In this document: positions 43,454-53,013 of the stretch, in pieces
Layout of the letters: every line of letters begins with the position of its first letter
Position numbering within the stretch: position 1 is the stretch's first letter
NCBI RefSeq assembly: GCF_050433565.1
Contig: NZ_JBNPWZ010000001.1
Span: forward strand, 744,001-808,000
Reading direction: 5' to 3'
Length of the DNA stretch: 64,000 nucleotides
Source: Ornithinibacillus bavariensis
Lineage (GTDB): Bacteria; Bacillota; Bacilli; Bacillales; Amphibacillaceae
Made by a program: the position numbers and the translations under genes
Notes under the pieces: generated by a model
Database searches by the model: none
Seen by the model: only the letters and a program-made list of their open reading frames with translations
Told to the model about the DNA's origin: nothing

Positions 43454-44455
43454 TTAATGTCGCCATGGAACTAACGTTATTAATATATCACCTTCCTGTA
43501 AAGGCGTGGAAGGGGGAGGATTCATATGCCATTCGTTATCTCGAAGTATTCCGAGTACTAAATACTGTTTTACATGAAGTGCAGTCGATACCTCTAAAAA
43601 GCTTTTGTGATAGTACTCTTCTAATACATGTATTTGCTTAAATTTTTGTGTTTTTAGTAGCTGAATAATTGATTCAAATGGATTCGACTTATTATGAAAT
43701 ATTTCATGGAAAAGTAATGTGCTCATAAAATCATTTGGGCGAAGTATGGTGCTTGCCCCAGCACGAATGGCATTATCAATTTGGTTGGATGAAAGAATTT
43801 CGACCAAAATGGGAATATCCGGGTGGTTGCCGCGAACCGCTACGGTAGTTAAGATGGAATAATTGTCAGCTTGTTTTTCATTCCGATGATTATCTGCGGT
43901 TATAATGACTCTTATCGCATCTCGAATATTTGCTTTTTGTAAGATATAATCATCGGTTGGGTCTCCATGAATAAAATGAATTGGAAAATGCTGATACGAT
44001 ATGCTAGTTAAGGTTTGATCAATTAATACAATCTCAAGCTTAGGATCTAGCTTTAATGCCCGTTGGATTAAGATTCTAGTCTTTTCGTTCCAGCCGATTA
44101 GAATGAAATGCTTCGTTCCTTTATATGCGACTTTACCGTGAGAAAGATCATTTTCATGCTGTACTGTTGTCGCAGCAAATTGAGTAATGTAGAAAGTAAT
44201 TAATCCCCCACCAGTTAAAATCAAAATAATACCAACGATTCGCCCCGCTGTTGATAATGGAACATAGTCTCCATATCCTACAGTAGCACCTGTAACAACA
44301 GCCCACCATATACCGTCAAAGATTGTGGGAAATTGGTTGGGTTCTATAAAATGAATGATAGCGCCAAATAGAATCATAACTAAAAGAACGGTTACAAGTA
44401 GGCGAACTAGGATGGGAAGTCGAAAATAGACATGTTTAAAGAGCTCAATATTCAT
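43454..44455 (-). CDS. yugO: Potassium channel protein YugO (two-segment pore + RCK domain)
   Basis: 333 residues: two membrane segments flank a pore loop with the K+ filter TVGYGD; then a cytosolic RCK/TrkA-N domain (HFILIGWNEKTRIL...IVLID) and a TrkA-C-like end. The GxGxxG dinucleotide motif is replaced by GWNEKT, as in YugO. YugO mediates potassium release and electrical signalling in B. subtilis biofilms. Confidence 0.92.
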   Translation of the reverse strand: MNIELFKHVYFRLPILVRLLVTVLLVMILFGAIIHFIEPNQFPTIFDGIWWAVVTGATVGYGDYVPLSTAGRIVGIILILTGGGLITFYITQFAATTVQHENDLSHGKVAYKGTKHFILIGWNEKTRILIQRALKLDPKLEIVLIDQTLTSISYQHFPIHFIHGDPTDDYILQKANIRDAIRVIITADNHRNEKQADNYSILTTVAVRGNHPDIPILVEILSSNQIDNAIRAGASTILRPNDFMSTLLFHEIFHNKSNPFESIIQLLKTQKFKQIHVLEEYYHKSFLEVSTALHVKQYLVLGILRDNEWHMNPPPSTPLQEGDILITLVPWRH

Positions 44456-44520
44456 TCTCTCACCTAACTAAATTATTGTGTCTCATTAGTATGTACCATT
44501 TTCTACGCAACTATATCAGA

Positions 44521-44556
44521 AGACCCAACCACTATTATAGTGGTCGGGTCTTCTGA
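44521..44556. terminator. Terminator between yugO and the thioredoxin-like gene
   Basis: AGACCCAACCACTAT / ATAGTGGTCGGGTCT, a 15-bp stem with small loop on both strands, in the spacer between two reverse-strand genes. Confidence 0.85.
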
Positions 44557-44558
44557 TA

Positions 44559-45116
44559 TTAGTACATGCTTGATAGTGTGTTTTTTAGACTGGTGTATAC
44601 TACATTCCAAAGTTTAGTATCCGATTTAAATGTTTCAGTCATTTTTTGAATTACTTCACGATGCTTCTCATTATAATCTTCTGCCTCTTTATCCGGTAAT
44701 TCAGCTCTTATTTCCTCCACATAATGTTGAACCTCTTCCGCTCTAGGACCCCATTTTGCTATTTCCTTTCCATCCTCGTCTATAAAGATGAAGATAGGGA
44801 TAGAACGTGCTTTACCATTTGTTAAGTATTGGTCCATAAGCTCCAAATTAGAGTCACGTAGGAGCATACGAACTTCCATATTTGTTTTTTCAGCTAAATG
44901 TAGAAGAATTGGAATGTTCATCATAGCATCCCCACACCAATCCTCTGTCAAGACAATAACTCGTAATTTTTTATCTTGTATACGTTTAAAGAAATCATTA
45001 TCCTCTGGTGTGGTGAACGAATGATAGATATGTAGTAAATTTTCTTTATGTGTTTCCATCGCATCAATATATGCTTGGTGAGACATGGCTTTTAAGAACC
45101 AATCATTTAATGTCAT
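44559..45116 (-). CDS. Thioredoxin-family protein with WCGDA motif
   Basis: 185 residues from ATG 45116, which has AGGAGG 6 bases upstream; two earlier ATG codons overlap that site. Thioredoxin-like core with VLTEDWCGDAMMNIP (single Cys instead of CxxC) and the cis-Pro motif ARSIPIFIFID. Such single-cysteine proteins are probably bacillithiol- or substrate-binding rather than general disulfide reductases. Not matched to a named gene. Confidence 0.82.
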   Translation of the reverse strand: MTLNDWFLKAMSHQAYIDAMETHKENLLHIYHSFTTPEDNDFFKRIQDKKLRVIVLTEDWCGDAMMNIPILLHLAEKTNMEVRMLLRDSNLELMDQYLTNGKARSIPIFIFIDEDGKEIAKWGPRAEEVQHYVEEIRAELPDKEAEDYNEKHREVIQKMTETFKSDTKLWNVVYTSLKNTLSSMY

Positions 45117-45246
45117 GTTCATCCTCCTATTCAATATATTAAATAAAGTTTAATAATTATTTTAAGCTGCGTAAATAAAAGTGCTTGCTGTCTGTTATTT
45201 TGTTATGATAAAACCAATAAATTTATAATTAAGGGAGTTGTCTGTA

Positions 45247-46302
45247 TTGGAAAAGACAAATAGAGATTTTTTATTAGAATTACTTAGAACTCCTTCCCCC
45301 TCCAGTGAAGAGGTGGAAATTCAAAAGAAAATACGTGATTACTTTAAAGCGTTTGCCGATGATGTCATCACAGATAATGCTGGAAATGTTATAGGTGTAT
45401 TGAATCCGGATGCTCCATTTAAAGTTCTGTTGGCAGGGCATTGCGATGAGATAGCTCTTGTTATTAATCGTATTGATGAAAATGGCTTTTTACATTTTGA
45501 TAAAATGGGTGGAATTAATCCAAAGGCTGCAGTCGGTATGAAAACAACCGTCTTAGGCTATGGTAAAACATTAACAGGTGTCATTGGTGTAAATGCTCAA
45601 CATCATGGTGGATTGAAGAACGATTTTGACCTAGAGGATTTATTTATTGATTGTGGCTTTAAAACAAAGGGTGAGGCAGAACAATTTGTACAAATAGGTG
45701 ATTTAGTAGTGTACAAAACAGAGCCTGAAATTTTAATGGACCGCTATATCTCCGGTAGAGGTTTGGATAACCGGACTGGAGCATTTATCGTTGCTGAAGT
45801 GCTAAGGCAATTAAAGAAAAAGGGCTGTACAGTTGGAGTATATGCAGCAAGTACTGTCAATGAGGAAACGAATATGGGTGGAGCATATTTTGCAGCTGCA
45901 GGAATTGAACCAACGATGGCCATTGCATGTGATGTGACTTTTGCTACGGATTATCCTGGTGTTAATAAGAATAAGCATGGTGATGTTCGACTGGAAAAGG
46001 GGCCGGTGTTAGCAAAAGGTGCTCCAATCAATCGTAAAATTAATCAATTATTAGAAAAAGCTGCCAAAAAGCTTCAGCTAGAGATACAGTATGAGCTAAC
46101 CCCAAGACATACTGGCACTGATGCTGATAAAATGCGGTACACTGGTCGTGGTGTTCCGGTTTCGTTAGTATCATTGCCGTTACGTTACATGCATTCGCCA
46201 GTTGAGACGGCAAGTTTTATGGATATAGATCAGGAGATAAATCTACTTGTTACAATGATTGCTGATTTGACGGGAGAGGAGAGCTTAAATCCCCTTGATT
46301 AA
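45247..46302 (+). CDS. M42-family glutamyl/leucyl aminopeptidase
   Basis: 351 residues from TTG 45247, which lies 9 bases behind AAGGGAG; the TTG at 45238 touches that site. Dinuclear metallo-aminopeptidase forming tetrahedral cages. Metal ligands: AGHCDEIA, RGLDNRTGAF, NEETNMGG, ACDVTFATD and RYMHSPVE. Resembles YsdC, YtoP and FrvX; which paralogue cannot be told. Intracellular peptide recycling. Confidence 0.9.
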   Translation: MEKTNRDFLLELLRTPSPSSEEVEIQKKIRDYFKAFADDVITDNAGNVIGVLNPDAPFKVLLAGHCDEIALVINRIDENGFLHFDKMGGINPKAAVGMKTTVLGYGKTLTGVIGVNAQHHGGLKNDFDLEDLFIDCGFKTKGEAEQFVQIGDLVVYKTEPEILMDRYISGRGLDNRTGAFIVAEVLRQLKKKGCTVGVYAASTVNEETNMGGAYFAAAGIEPTMAIACDVTFATDYPGVNKNKHGDVRLEKGPVLAKGAPINRKINQLLEKAAKKLQLEIQYELTPRHTGTDADKMRYTGRGVPVSLVSLPLRYMHSPVETASFMDIDQEINLLVTMIADLTGEESLNPLD

Positions 46303-46458
46303 GTAATAAACATCTTCAAAGGTGATACTAGGCTCCCTTTCTGATTCCAATCAAATTTTGGATATTTCCAGTTGGTTTATTTAAAATAATAGTGAGCATA
46401 CTCCTTTTCAAATCAAAAGTATGTGTTATAATTAAGATTGAAAATATCATATCGATTC

Positions 46459-46599
46459 CATCTTCGGGGCAGGGTGTAATTCCCGACCGACGGTAATGAA
46501 CCATGGTTCTAAGTCCGTGAGCCGTTTGAGAGGTATGTCAAATTGGTTGATCTGGTGTAAATCCAGGACCGACAGTTAAAGTCTGGATGGGAGAAGATG
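46459..46599 (+). promoter_or_regulatory. FMN riboswitch (RFN element)
   Basis: P1 arms CATCTTC (46459) and GAAGATG (46593) enclose the conserved RFN blocks GGGGCAGGGTGTAATTCCCGA, CCGACGGTAA, AGTCCGTGAGCC, TGGTGTAAATCCAGGACCGA and AGTCTGGATGGGAGAAG. A terminator follows at 46653, so FMN binding should stop transcription of ribU. Confidence 0.97.
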
Positions 46600-46652
46600 T
46601 CGAGCCGAACAGTTGGTACATTTTTATGTGCCTCTATTTCCTATTGAATTTA

Positions 46653-46700
46653 AAACCCTAAAGCCCCGATTAGGTTATGGCTTTAGGGTTTATTTGTATG
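46653..46700 (+). terminator. Expression-platform terminator of the FMN riboswitch
   Basis: 13-bp stem AAACCCTAAAGCC / GGCTTTAGGGTTT followed by a T-rich tail, located 54 bp after the aptamer and 58 bp before ribU. Confidence 0.9.
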
Positions 46701-46757
46701 TAGGAATAGGTTCATCCTTCACAAGATGTGAATCGATGCATGTGAAGGAGGAGTTAG

Positions 46758-47345
46758 ATGATGCAAACTAGTAATAAGCAATCATCCAAATTAACGAGAC
46801 TTATAATATTATCTTTGTTAGGTGCAGTATCATTATTGCTGTTCTTTATTAATTTTCCTCTCCCATTATTACCAAGTTATTTAAAGATTGATTTTAGTGA
46901 TGTACCCGCAATTATGGCATCATTAATCTTCTCACCATTAGCTGGAGTTATTGTTGTAGCCATAAAGAATGGTTTATATCTAGCAATAGGTGGTGGGGAA
47001 ATAGTAGGTGTTACAGCAAACCTAATAGCTGGTGTGTTACTTGTGTTACCAATAGGAATTCTTTATCACAAATTTAAAAATGTAAAAAGTATTGTTTCTG
47101 GATTAATAACTGGAACAATCATCATGGCATTAGGAATGGGAGTATTTAATTACTTTGTGTTGCTACCAGCATACTCATTGATGATGGGCTGGGGAGAAGT
47201 TACCCACGAATTTATGATGACTACTATTTTAGTTGGTATTTTACCTTTTAACGTGATTAAAGGAATTATTGTAGGAATATTATTTGTACCAATATTTATC
47301 AAAATGCGCCGCTGGATTGAACAGCAGCAAGCAAAATTTGTATAA
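46758..47345 (+). CDS. ribU: ECF-type riboflavin transporter S component RibU
   Basis: 195 residues, six membrane segments. The substrate-binding S component for riboflavin works with the shared EcfAA'T module encoded elsewhere. The RibU region DFSDVPAIMASLIFSPLAG and the ATNLIAGV-like block are present. ATG 46758 (or 46761) follows AAGGAGG. Its FMN riboswitch confirms the substrate. Confidence 0.95.
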   Translation: MMQTSNKQSSKLTRLIILSLLGAVSLLLFFINFPLPLLPSYLKIDFSDVPAIMASLIFSPLAGVIVVAIKNGLYLAIGGGEIVGVTANLIAGVLLVLPIGILYHKFKNVKSIVSGLITGTIIMALGMGVFNYFVLLPAYSLMMGWGEVTHEFMMTTILVGILPFNVIKGIIVGILFVPIFIKMRRWIEQQQAKFV

Positions 47346-47364
47346 TCAAATTTATGTTTAGAGA

Positions 47365-47404
47365 GTAGTTCAGCCTTATGGGATAATTCTGAACTACTTT
47401 TTAT
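47365..47404 (+). terminator. Terminator after ribU
   Basis: AGTAGTTCAG / CTGAACTACT stem with a 15-base loop and T-rich tail. Confidence 0.85.
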
Positions 47405-47418
47405 GTGATGCTTTATAA

Positions 47419-47458
47419 AAAAATCAGTGGGGAACTAGTTCCCCACTGATTTTTTTTA
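47419..47458. terminator. Symmetric bidirectional terminator before menI
   Basis: A nearly perfect palindrome centred at 47435/47436 (ATCAGTGGGGAACT / AGTTCCCCACTGAT) flanked by A-run and T-run on the two sides. It ends menI transcription. Confidence 0.92.
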
Positions 47459-47839
47459 TTTCTTCGGTACAACTCCGATTGTACATCTAGAAATACAAAT
47501 TAATTTCTCATCTTCATCTCGAATGTCAACTTCCCATACCATCGTCGTTTTTCCAACATGGACTGGTCTTGCTTTTGCTGTTACAATTCCATCACGTTTA
47601 CTCTTGATATGGTTCGCATTAATTTCGATTCCAAAAACATGGAATTTCTCTAAATCGACATGTAAACATGCTCCTACACTTGCAGCGGATTCAGCAAGTG
47701 CTACACTGGCTCCCCCATGTAGATAGCCAAGAGGCTGATGTGTACGGTGATCGACTGGCATTGTCATGACAACAAGTTCCTTATCTAGTGACAGTGTTTC
47801 AATACCAAGCGATTCCATAAGTGTATTTGATATTTCCAT
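47456..47839 (-). CDS. menI: Hotdog-fold thioesterase, probable DHNA-CoA hydrolase MenI
   Basis: 127-residue PaaI/YbgC-type hotdog thioesterase. The active-site motif LGYLHGGASVALAES carries the catalytic glutamate. Neighbouring menA and the divergent men operon make DHNA-CoA hydrolysis the likely role, the step between MenB and MenA. ATG follows AAAAGGGGAGAGTTCAG. Confidence 0.82.
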   Translation of the reverse strand: MEISNTLMESLGIETLSLDKELVVMTMPVDHRTHQPLGYLHGGASVALAESAASVGACLHVDLEKFHVFGIEINANHIKSKRDGIVTAKARPVHVGKTTMVWEVDIRDEDEKLICISRCTIGVVPKK

Positions 47840-47873
47840 CTGAACTCTCCCCTTTTATAAGTATTAGTAGTTC

Positions 47874-48809
47874 TTAGATGAAATAATTAATCAATAAAGA
47901 CAAGCCTAGCAGGATGCCATAAATGGAGTTGGTTTTTCCAGTTAGCACCATAGCTGGCATCATTTCTAATGGTTTTGTTTTTCCTTTAAACCCCTTTACA
48001 ACTTTTACAGCAGGAATCACTGCGACAAATGTAAGGAGAGACCATAGTGGTAAAATGCCAATAATAATAAAATATGCAGTAAAATAGAATGCGATAATAA
48101 ATAATAGACCTAGAAAACGAACGGCATTGTATCTTCCAAGTAATATGGCTAGTGTTTTCCGCCCACCTTGTTTATCACCATCTAAATCGCGAATGTTATT
48201 AGAAAGCATTATACAACCAATTAATATCGCAACTGGAATGGAGATGAAAATAGGGAATGCGTCTATATAACCTGTTTGTATATAATAACTAATACCGATG
48301 ATAACTGTACCCATGAAGAATCCAGAAAAAACTTCTCCAAACGGTGTTGCAGAAATTGGAAATGGTCCTCCTGTGTATAAATAACCAAACAGCATACATA
48401 CTAGCCCAATGGCAGCAATCCACCAACTGGTGATTGCACAAATATATATACCCAGTAAAAGGGCAATTCCGTAAAAAATGAGTGCCAAACGAAGTACTGT
48501 CTTTGGCTGGATTCCATCCCTAACAATAGTTCCACCAATACCAACGGAATGCTCCGAATCGACACCACGTACATAATCGTAATATTCATTAAACATATTT
48601 GTGGCAGATTGTATTAAGATGGATGCAATTAACATTGCCAAGAATAATAATAGATGAAAACTACCGGCATTTAATGCGACCATTGTTCCAACAAATACTG
48701 GAGCAAATGATGCAGTCAATGTATGCGGGCGAAGTAGTCTCCACCAAACCTGAAAGCCGTCCCGTTCATTTAAGGCTCTTTTAATATGATCTTTATCTGT
48801 TGTTGCCAT
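47874..48809 (-). CDS. menA: 1,4-dihydroxy-2-naphthoate prenyltransferase MenA
   Basis: 311 residues with about eight to nine membrane segments. UbiA family; the two Asp-rich Mg-diphosphate motifs are ATNMFNEYYDYVRGVDSE and SNNIRDLDGDKQGG. Adds the polyprenyl chain to DHNA, giving demethylmenaquinone. Same direction as menI 34 bp downstream, and divergent from menF. Confidence 0.94.
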   Translation of the reverse strand: MATTDKDHIKRALNERDGFQVWWRLLRPHTLTASFAPVFVGTMVALNAGSFHLLLFLAMLIASILIQSATNMFNEYYDYVRGVDSEHSVGIGGTIVRDGIQPKTVLRLALIFYGIALLLGIYICAITSWWIAAIGLVCMLFGYLYTGGPFPISATPFGEVFSGFFMGTVIIGISYYIQTGYIDAFPIFISIPVAILIGCIMLSNNIRDLDGDKQGGRKTLAILLGRYNAVRFLGLLFIIAFYFTAYFIIIGILPLWSLLTFVAVIPAVKVVKGFKGKTKPLEMMPAMVLTGKTNSIYGILLGLSLLINYFI

Positions 48810-48992
48810 AAACTAACTCCTTATCTATCTATATCATTTTTAGTTTAGGCAAAAAGAGTAAGGGTGTCAATGAAGTAGGATAACAGGTGTAAAAGTAGGG
48901 CTATTTGGAGTAGATAGTAGTTTTCTTGAGAAACTAGAAGAAAGGGAATAGAATATAAAGAGACGTATCATGTTAAAACGGAGGACAACCAA

Positions 48993-50375
48993 ATGATAGA
49001 GGTTAAAGAGGAAACACTTGAGTCCACTTTAGTAAGAGTGATTCAGGGCCTACACTCCTCTGAGTCAAGGCTAGTGAGCTTTACGAAAAAAATACAACCG
49101 TTAAACCCCTTGCACTTTTTTGAAGCAGGATTAACGTTACATATGAATCGTTCCTATTGGCATAGTACAATCGATGACTTTGTGATGGTAGGGATAGGAA
49201 GTGCTGTTTCTATCCACGAGGACTCTCAAGCTATATCTAGTTTAGAGGAGAAATGGGAGTCCGTTTTGAAGGAAGCGGTGATTAATAATCCGTATCAGAT
49301 TCCTGGGACTGGAATTGCTGCAATTGGTGGGATGGCTTTTGATCCACACAAGCCTAAGACAGCGTTGTGGAATAAGTTTACGAATAATGAACTTCGAGTT
49401 CCGACATTTTTATTACTTGTAAATCAACAAGGGACTTTTTTAACAACAACGATTTTAGTAGATGGAATGGATGATCCGAAGCTTTTAATAAGACAACTTG
49501 CTGATCAAGAGAAGGCTCTCCTTTCTTATCAAAATATAGACCATAAAAAGCCAGTAATTGTTGGGCGGGAAGAAGTTGAACCAGAACAGTGGAAAGAGAC
49601 AGTAAAACATGCAACTGAATATATAGCTAAAGGCCAAGTAGAGAAAATCGTTTTAGCTCGTGAGCTACGATTAACCTTCTCAGAAGAAGTTGGTTTAACG
49701 GATGTAATCAAACAATTAATTGATACACAACCTACCAGTTATATTTTCGCATATGAAAAAGGAACGGATTGTTTCGTTGGAGCTAGTCCAGAGCGACTAA
49801 TAAAACTGGAAGGTAATCAGTTATTATCAACTTGTTTAGCTGGGACTGCACCTCGGGGTAGGAATGAACTTGAGGATGATAAGATAGGGTATCAATTATT
49901 GCACGATGAAAAAAATTTGCAAGAGCATGATTTTGTTGTGCAAATGATAAAGAATTCTGTAGAGGAATTTTGTCAGAAAATGGAGATACCTAAAAAGCCT
50001 GTTCTTTATAGATTAAGAAATTTGCAGCATCTATATACACCTGTAAGAGGTATATTTAAAGAAGGGTATAGTATATTTGATGTCATTGAGAAGCTACATC
50101 CAACGCCTGCACTAGGCGGGGAGCCTAGAAAAGAAGCACTATCCTATATTCGCGAATCTGAATTACTTGATCGAGGATGGTATGGAGCCCCCTTTGGCTG
50201 GATAGATAGTAATCAAAATGGCGAATTTGCTGTAGCGATTCGCTCAGGACTTATTCAGGGTAATACTGCTTCATTATTTGCTGGCTGTGGAGTGGTAAGA
50301 AGTTCAGACCCTGAAGCGGAATTTGAAGAGACGCGAATTAAGTTTTTACCGATGTTAACCGTATTAGGGGGATAA
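48993..50375 (+). CDS. menF: Isochorismate synthase MenF
   Basis: 460 residues. Converts chorismate to isochorismate, first step of menaquinone synthesis. Chorismate-binding domain with IVLARELRL, PTSYIFAYEKG, FVGASPERL, LAGTAPRG and the end FAGCGVVRSSDPEAEFEET. Start ATG follows AACGGAGGACAACCAA. First gene of menFDHB. Confidence 0.93.
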   Translation: MIEVKEETLESTLVRVIQGLHSSESRLVSFTKKIQPLNPLHFFEAGLTLHMNRSYWHSTIDDFVMVGIGSAVSIHEDSQAISSLEEKWESVLKEAVINNPYQIPGTGIAAIGGMAFDPHKPKTALWNKFTNNELRVPTFLLLVNQQGTFLTTTILVDGMDDPKLLIRQLADQEKALLSYQNIDHKKPVIVGREEVEPEQWKETVKHATEYIAKGQVEKIVLARELRLTFSEEVGLTDVIKQLIDTQPTSYIFAYEKGTDCFVGASPERLIKLEGNQLLSTCLAGTAPRGRNELEDDKIGYQLLHDEKNLQEHDFVVQMIKNSVEEFCQKMEIPKKPVLYRLRNLQHLYTPVRGIFKEGYSIFDVIEKLHPTPALGGEPRKEALSYIRESELLDRGWYGAPFGWIDSNQNGEFAVAIRSGLIQGNTASLFAGCGVVRSSDPEAEFEETRIKFLPMLTVLGG

Positions 50376-50378
50376 AAA

Positions 50379-52124
50379 ATGAGTCACACGGAAGACTTAA
50401 CGAGATATATTGCAAATTTTGTTGATGAATTAGCAAAAAGTGGATTAACTGATGTCATTATTTCACCTGGATCAAGGTCAACTCCACTTGCCATGACTTT
50501 TCGAGAGCATCCAGAAATTAAAGAATGGGTTATTTTAGATGAGCGATCTGCTGCATTTTTCGGTTTGGGATTAGCGAAACAAACAAATCGGCCTGTTGCA
50601 CTAGTTTGTTCTTCTGGAACTGCGGCTGCTAACTATTATCCAGCGATAGTAGAAGCACATGAGAGTAGGGTACCGTTAATTGCTCTAACTGCAGACCGTC
50701 CCCATGAATTACGAGATGTTGGTGCACCACAAGCCATTGATCAAATAAAGATGTACGGCTCCTATGTGAAGAGCTTTCATGAGATGGCATTGCCTAAGTC
50801 TACAGCAGAAATGCTAAATTACGCTAGAATAAGAGCAGCACGAGCAGTTCATGAGGCTTTATCGGGTAATCCAGGACCAGTTCATCTGAATTTTCCTTTT
50901 CAAGAACCTCTTATTCCTGACTTCACACTTAAGGATCTTTGGGGAGAACCAATTCGTGAGCCATATACTAGATGGCATGATGGGAAAAGAAGGCTCCCAG
51001 AGAGCTTTATAAATCAGCTTGCTGAGCGATTAGCCTCTCTGCAAAAGGGACTTTTTGTATGTGGTCCACAAATGGATCAGGATTTAGCGGAGGCTGTTAC
51101 ATTGCTTGCAGAAAATTGGGGAGTTCCAATTTTAGCTGATCCGCTATCACTGATTCGAACTGGCTCCCATTCAACTGGAAATATTATTGAGGGCTATGAC
51201 AGTTTTTTACGCAATGAAAAAATCCGAGCTTATTTAAAACCTGATTATATTATTCGGTTTGGAGCTATGCCAGTATCTAAGGCATATTTATTTTTTGTGA
51301 AAGAAAATCAGACTGCTCTCCAATTCGTGGTTGAACAGGATGCTGGCTATCGTGAACCGGTTGGTAATCCTACAGAATATATTTATGCTGATCCGGTTTT
51401 ATTTTGTTCAGATTTATTAGAGGCTGGAATTATAAGCTCTTCTTCAGACAATGACTGGTTAACTACTTGGAAAAACTTTAATTCGATTGCTAAGAAACAT
51501 TTAGTAAAAGCATCGGTTGGTTCACTTACAGAAGGAGAAGCTGTGAAGCAATTAACAGATGTAATTCCTAACAAAAGTACATTTTATGTAGGAAATAGTA
51601 TGTCCATCCGTGATGTAGATACATTCCTAATGGCGGGCTCTAAAAAGCTAACATTATTAGCTAATCGTGGGGCAAACGGTATTGATGGGATTATATCAAG
51701 TGGATTAGGAGCTGCAGCGTCTGGAAACCCAGTAACGCTATTATTAGGCGATTTATCGTTTTTCCATGACATGAATGGCTTACTTGCAGCAAAACATTAT
51801 AATCTCAATATTACGATCCTTGTAATCAACAACAATGGTGGTGGTATATTCTCGTTTTTACCACAATTCCACCATGAAAAACATTTCGAGGTACTGTTTG
51901 GAACACCGCTAAATATTGATTTTCAAAAGGCAATTGAAATGTATGGAGGTTCGTATCACAATCCGACAGATTCTAGCGAATTAAAAGAAATGTTATTAGC
52001 AAGCTATCAAGAACAAGGATTATCTGTTATTGAGGTGAAAACAGATCGAACTGAAAATCTTCATTGGCACAAGGAATTATGGACAGCTATTGAAGAGGAT
52101 ATTTTAAAGCTGGTGGTTCAGTGA
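50379..52124 (+). CDS. menD: SEPHCHC synthase MenD
   Basis: 581 residues, thiamine diphosphate enzyme joining isochorismate and 2-oxoglutarate. ThDP and substrate motifs SPGSRSTPLAM, LDERSAAFFGLGLAK and GDLSFFHDMNGLL...INNNGGGIFSFLP are seen. Three bases after menF, with GGGGGAT as ribosome binding site, and overlapping menH by 4 bases. Confidence 0.95.
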   Translation: MSHTEDLTRYIANFVDELAKSGLTDVIISPGSRSTPLAMTFREHPEIKEWVILDERSAAFFGLGLAKQTNRPVALVCSSGTAAANYYPAIVEAHESRVPLIALTADRPHELRDVGAPQAIDQIKMYGSYVKSFHEMALPKSTAEMLNYARIRAARAVHEALSGNPGPVHLNFPFQEPLIPDFTLKDLWGEPIREPYTRWHDGKRRLPESFINQLAERLASLQKGLFVCGPQMDQDLAEAVTLLAENWGVPILADPLSLIRTGSHSTGNIIEGYDSFLRNEKIRAYLKPDYIIRFGAMPVSKAYLFFVKENQTALQFVVEQDAGYREPVGNPTEYIYADPVLFCSDLLEAGIISSSSDNDWLTTWKNFNSIAKKHLVKASVGSLTEGEAVKQLTDVIPNKSTFYVGNSMSIRDVDTFLMAGSKKLTLLANRGANGIDGIISSGLGAAASGNPVTLLLGDLSFFHDMNGLLAAKHYNLNITILVINNNGGGIFSFLPQFHHEKHFEVLFGTPLNIDFQKAIEMYGGSYHNPTDSSELKEMLLASYQEQGLSVIEVKTDRTENLHWHKELWTAIEEDILKLVVQ

Positions 52125-52930
52125 GAACGCTAATTCGGGATGTGAGTTATTGGTATGAAATCCATGGAAATGGTGAACCAATAGTATTGCTGCATGGATT
52201 CACGGGAAGTACACATACTTGGGATCAATTCTTAGAAAAACACCAAAAACAATTTACAATATTAGTCATCGATTTGCCAGGACATGGGAAAACCTTTGCA
52301 TCTTCCTCTGTTGACATGGAGAGCTGTTGTCATGATATTCACCGAATTGTGACAGAAAATGGGTTTGATCAATTCCATCTAGTAGGCTATTCCATGGGAG
52401 GAAGAACCGCTCTTTCATATGCAATGTTCTATCCGCAAGCGCTAAAGTCGCTAACCCTTGAAAGTGCTTCTCCAGGATTAGCGACGATAGAAGAACGTAA
52501 GAAACGAATCGATCAGGATGAGAATCTCGCAAGTATGCTTGAAGAAAAAGGCCTAGAGTCCTTTGTTAAATATTGGGAAAATATCCCACTCTTTTTATCG
52601 CAGCGAGATTTAGCAGAGAATGTCCGTAAAGAGCTCCGCAGGGAACGAATGTCTCAATCAGTCGAAGGATTAGTAATGTCGTTACGGTCTATGGGAACTG
52701 GTAGTCAACCAAGCTGGTGGTATACCCTTTCAGCACTTACTGTCCCAGTATTGCTAATTGTTGGGGAATTGGACCATAAGTTTATTTCTATTAATGAAAA
52801 GATGGATAAGTTACTACCAAATAGCAAGATGACATTAGTAAATAATGCTGGACATGCAATTCATGTGGAACAACCTGAACTTTTTGGTAAAATAGTAGAG
52901 GAGTTTATTTTAGCAGATAAAAAGGTATAG
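52121..52930 (+). CDS. menH: SHCHC synthase MenH
   Basis: 269-residue alpha/beta hydrolase removing pyruvate from SEPHCHC. Catalytic serine in VGYSMGGRTA, oxyanion motif LLHGFTGST, Asp in VGELDHKF and His in NNAGHAIHVEQPE. GTG start overlaps the menD stop (GTGA), so the genes are coupled. Confidence 0.92.
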   Translation: MRTLIRDVSYWYEIHGNGEPIVLLHGFTGSTHTWDQFLEKHQKQFTILVIDLPGHGKTFASSSVDMESCCHDIHRIVTENGFDQFHLVGYSMGGRTALSYAMFYPQALKSLTLESASPGLATIEERKKRIDQDENLASMLEEKGLESFVKYWENIPLFLSQRDLAENVRKELRRERMSQSVEGLVMSLRSMGTGSQPSWWYTLSALTVPVLLIVGELDHKFISINEKMDKLLPNSKMTLVNNAGHAIHVEQPELFGKIVEEFILADKKV

Positions 52931-53013
52931 CTTTTTATCTGTATAAACAAAACCTAGGTAGACCTATTGTAAACGGTCGTACCGATAGTTTATTACATAG
53001 AAGGAGGAATTCC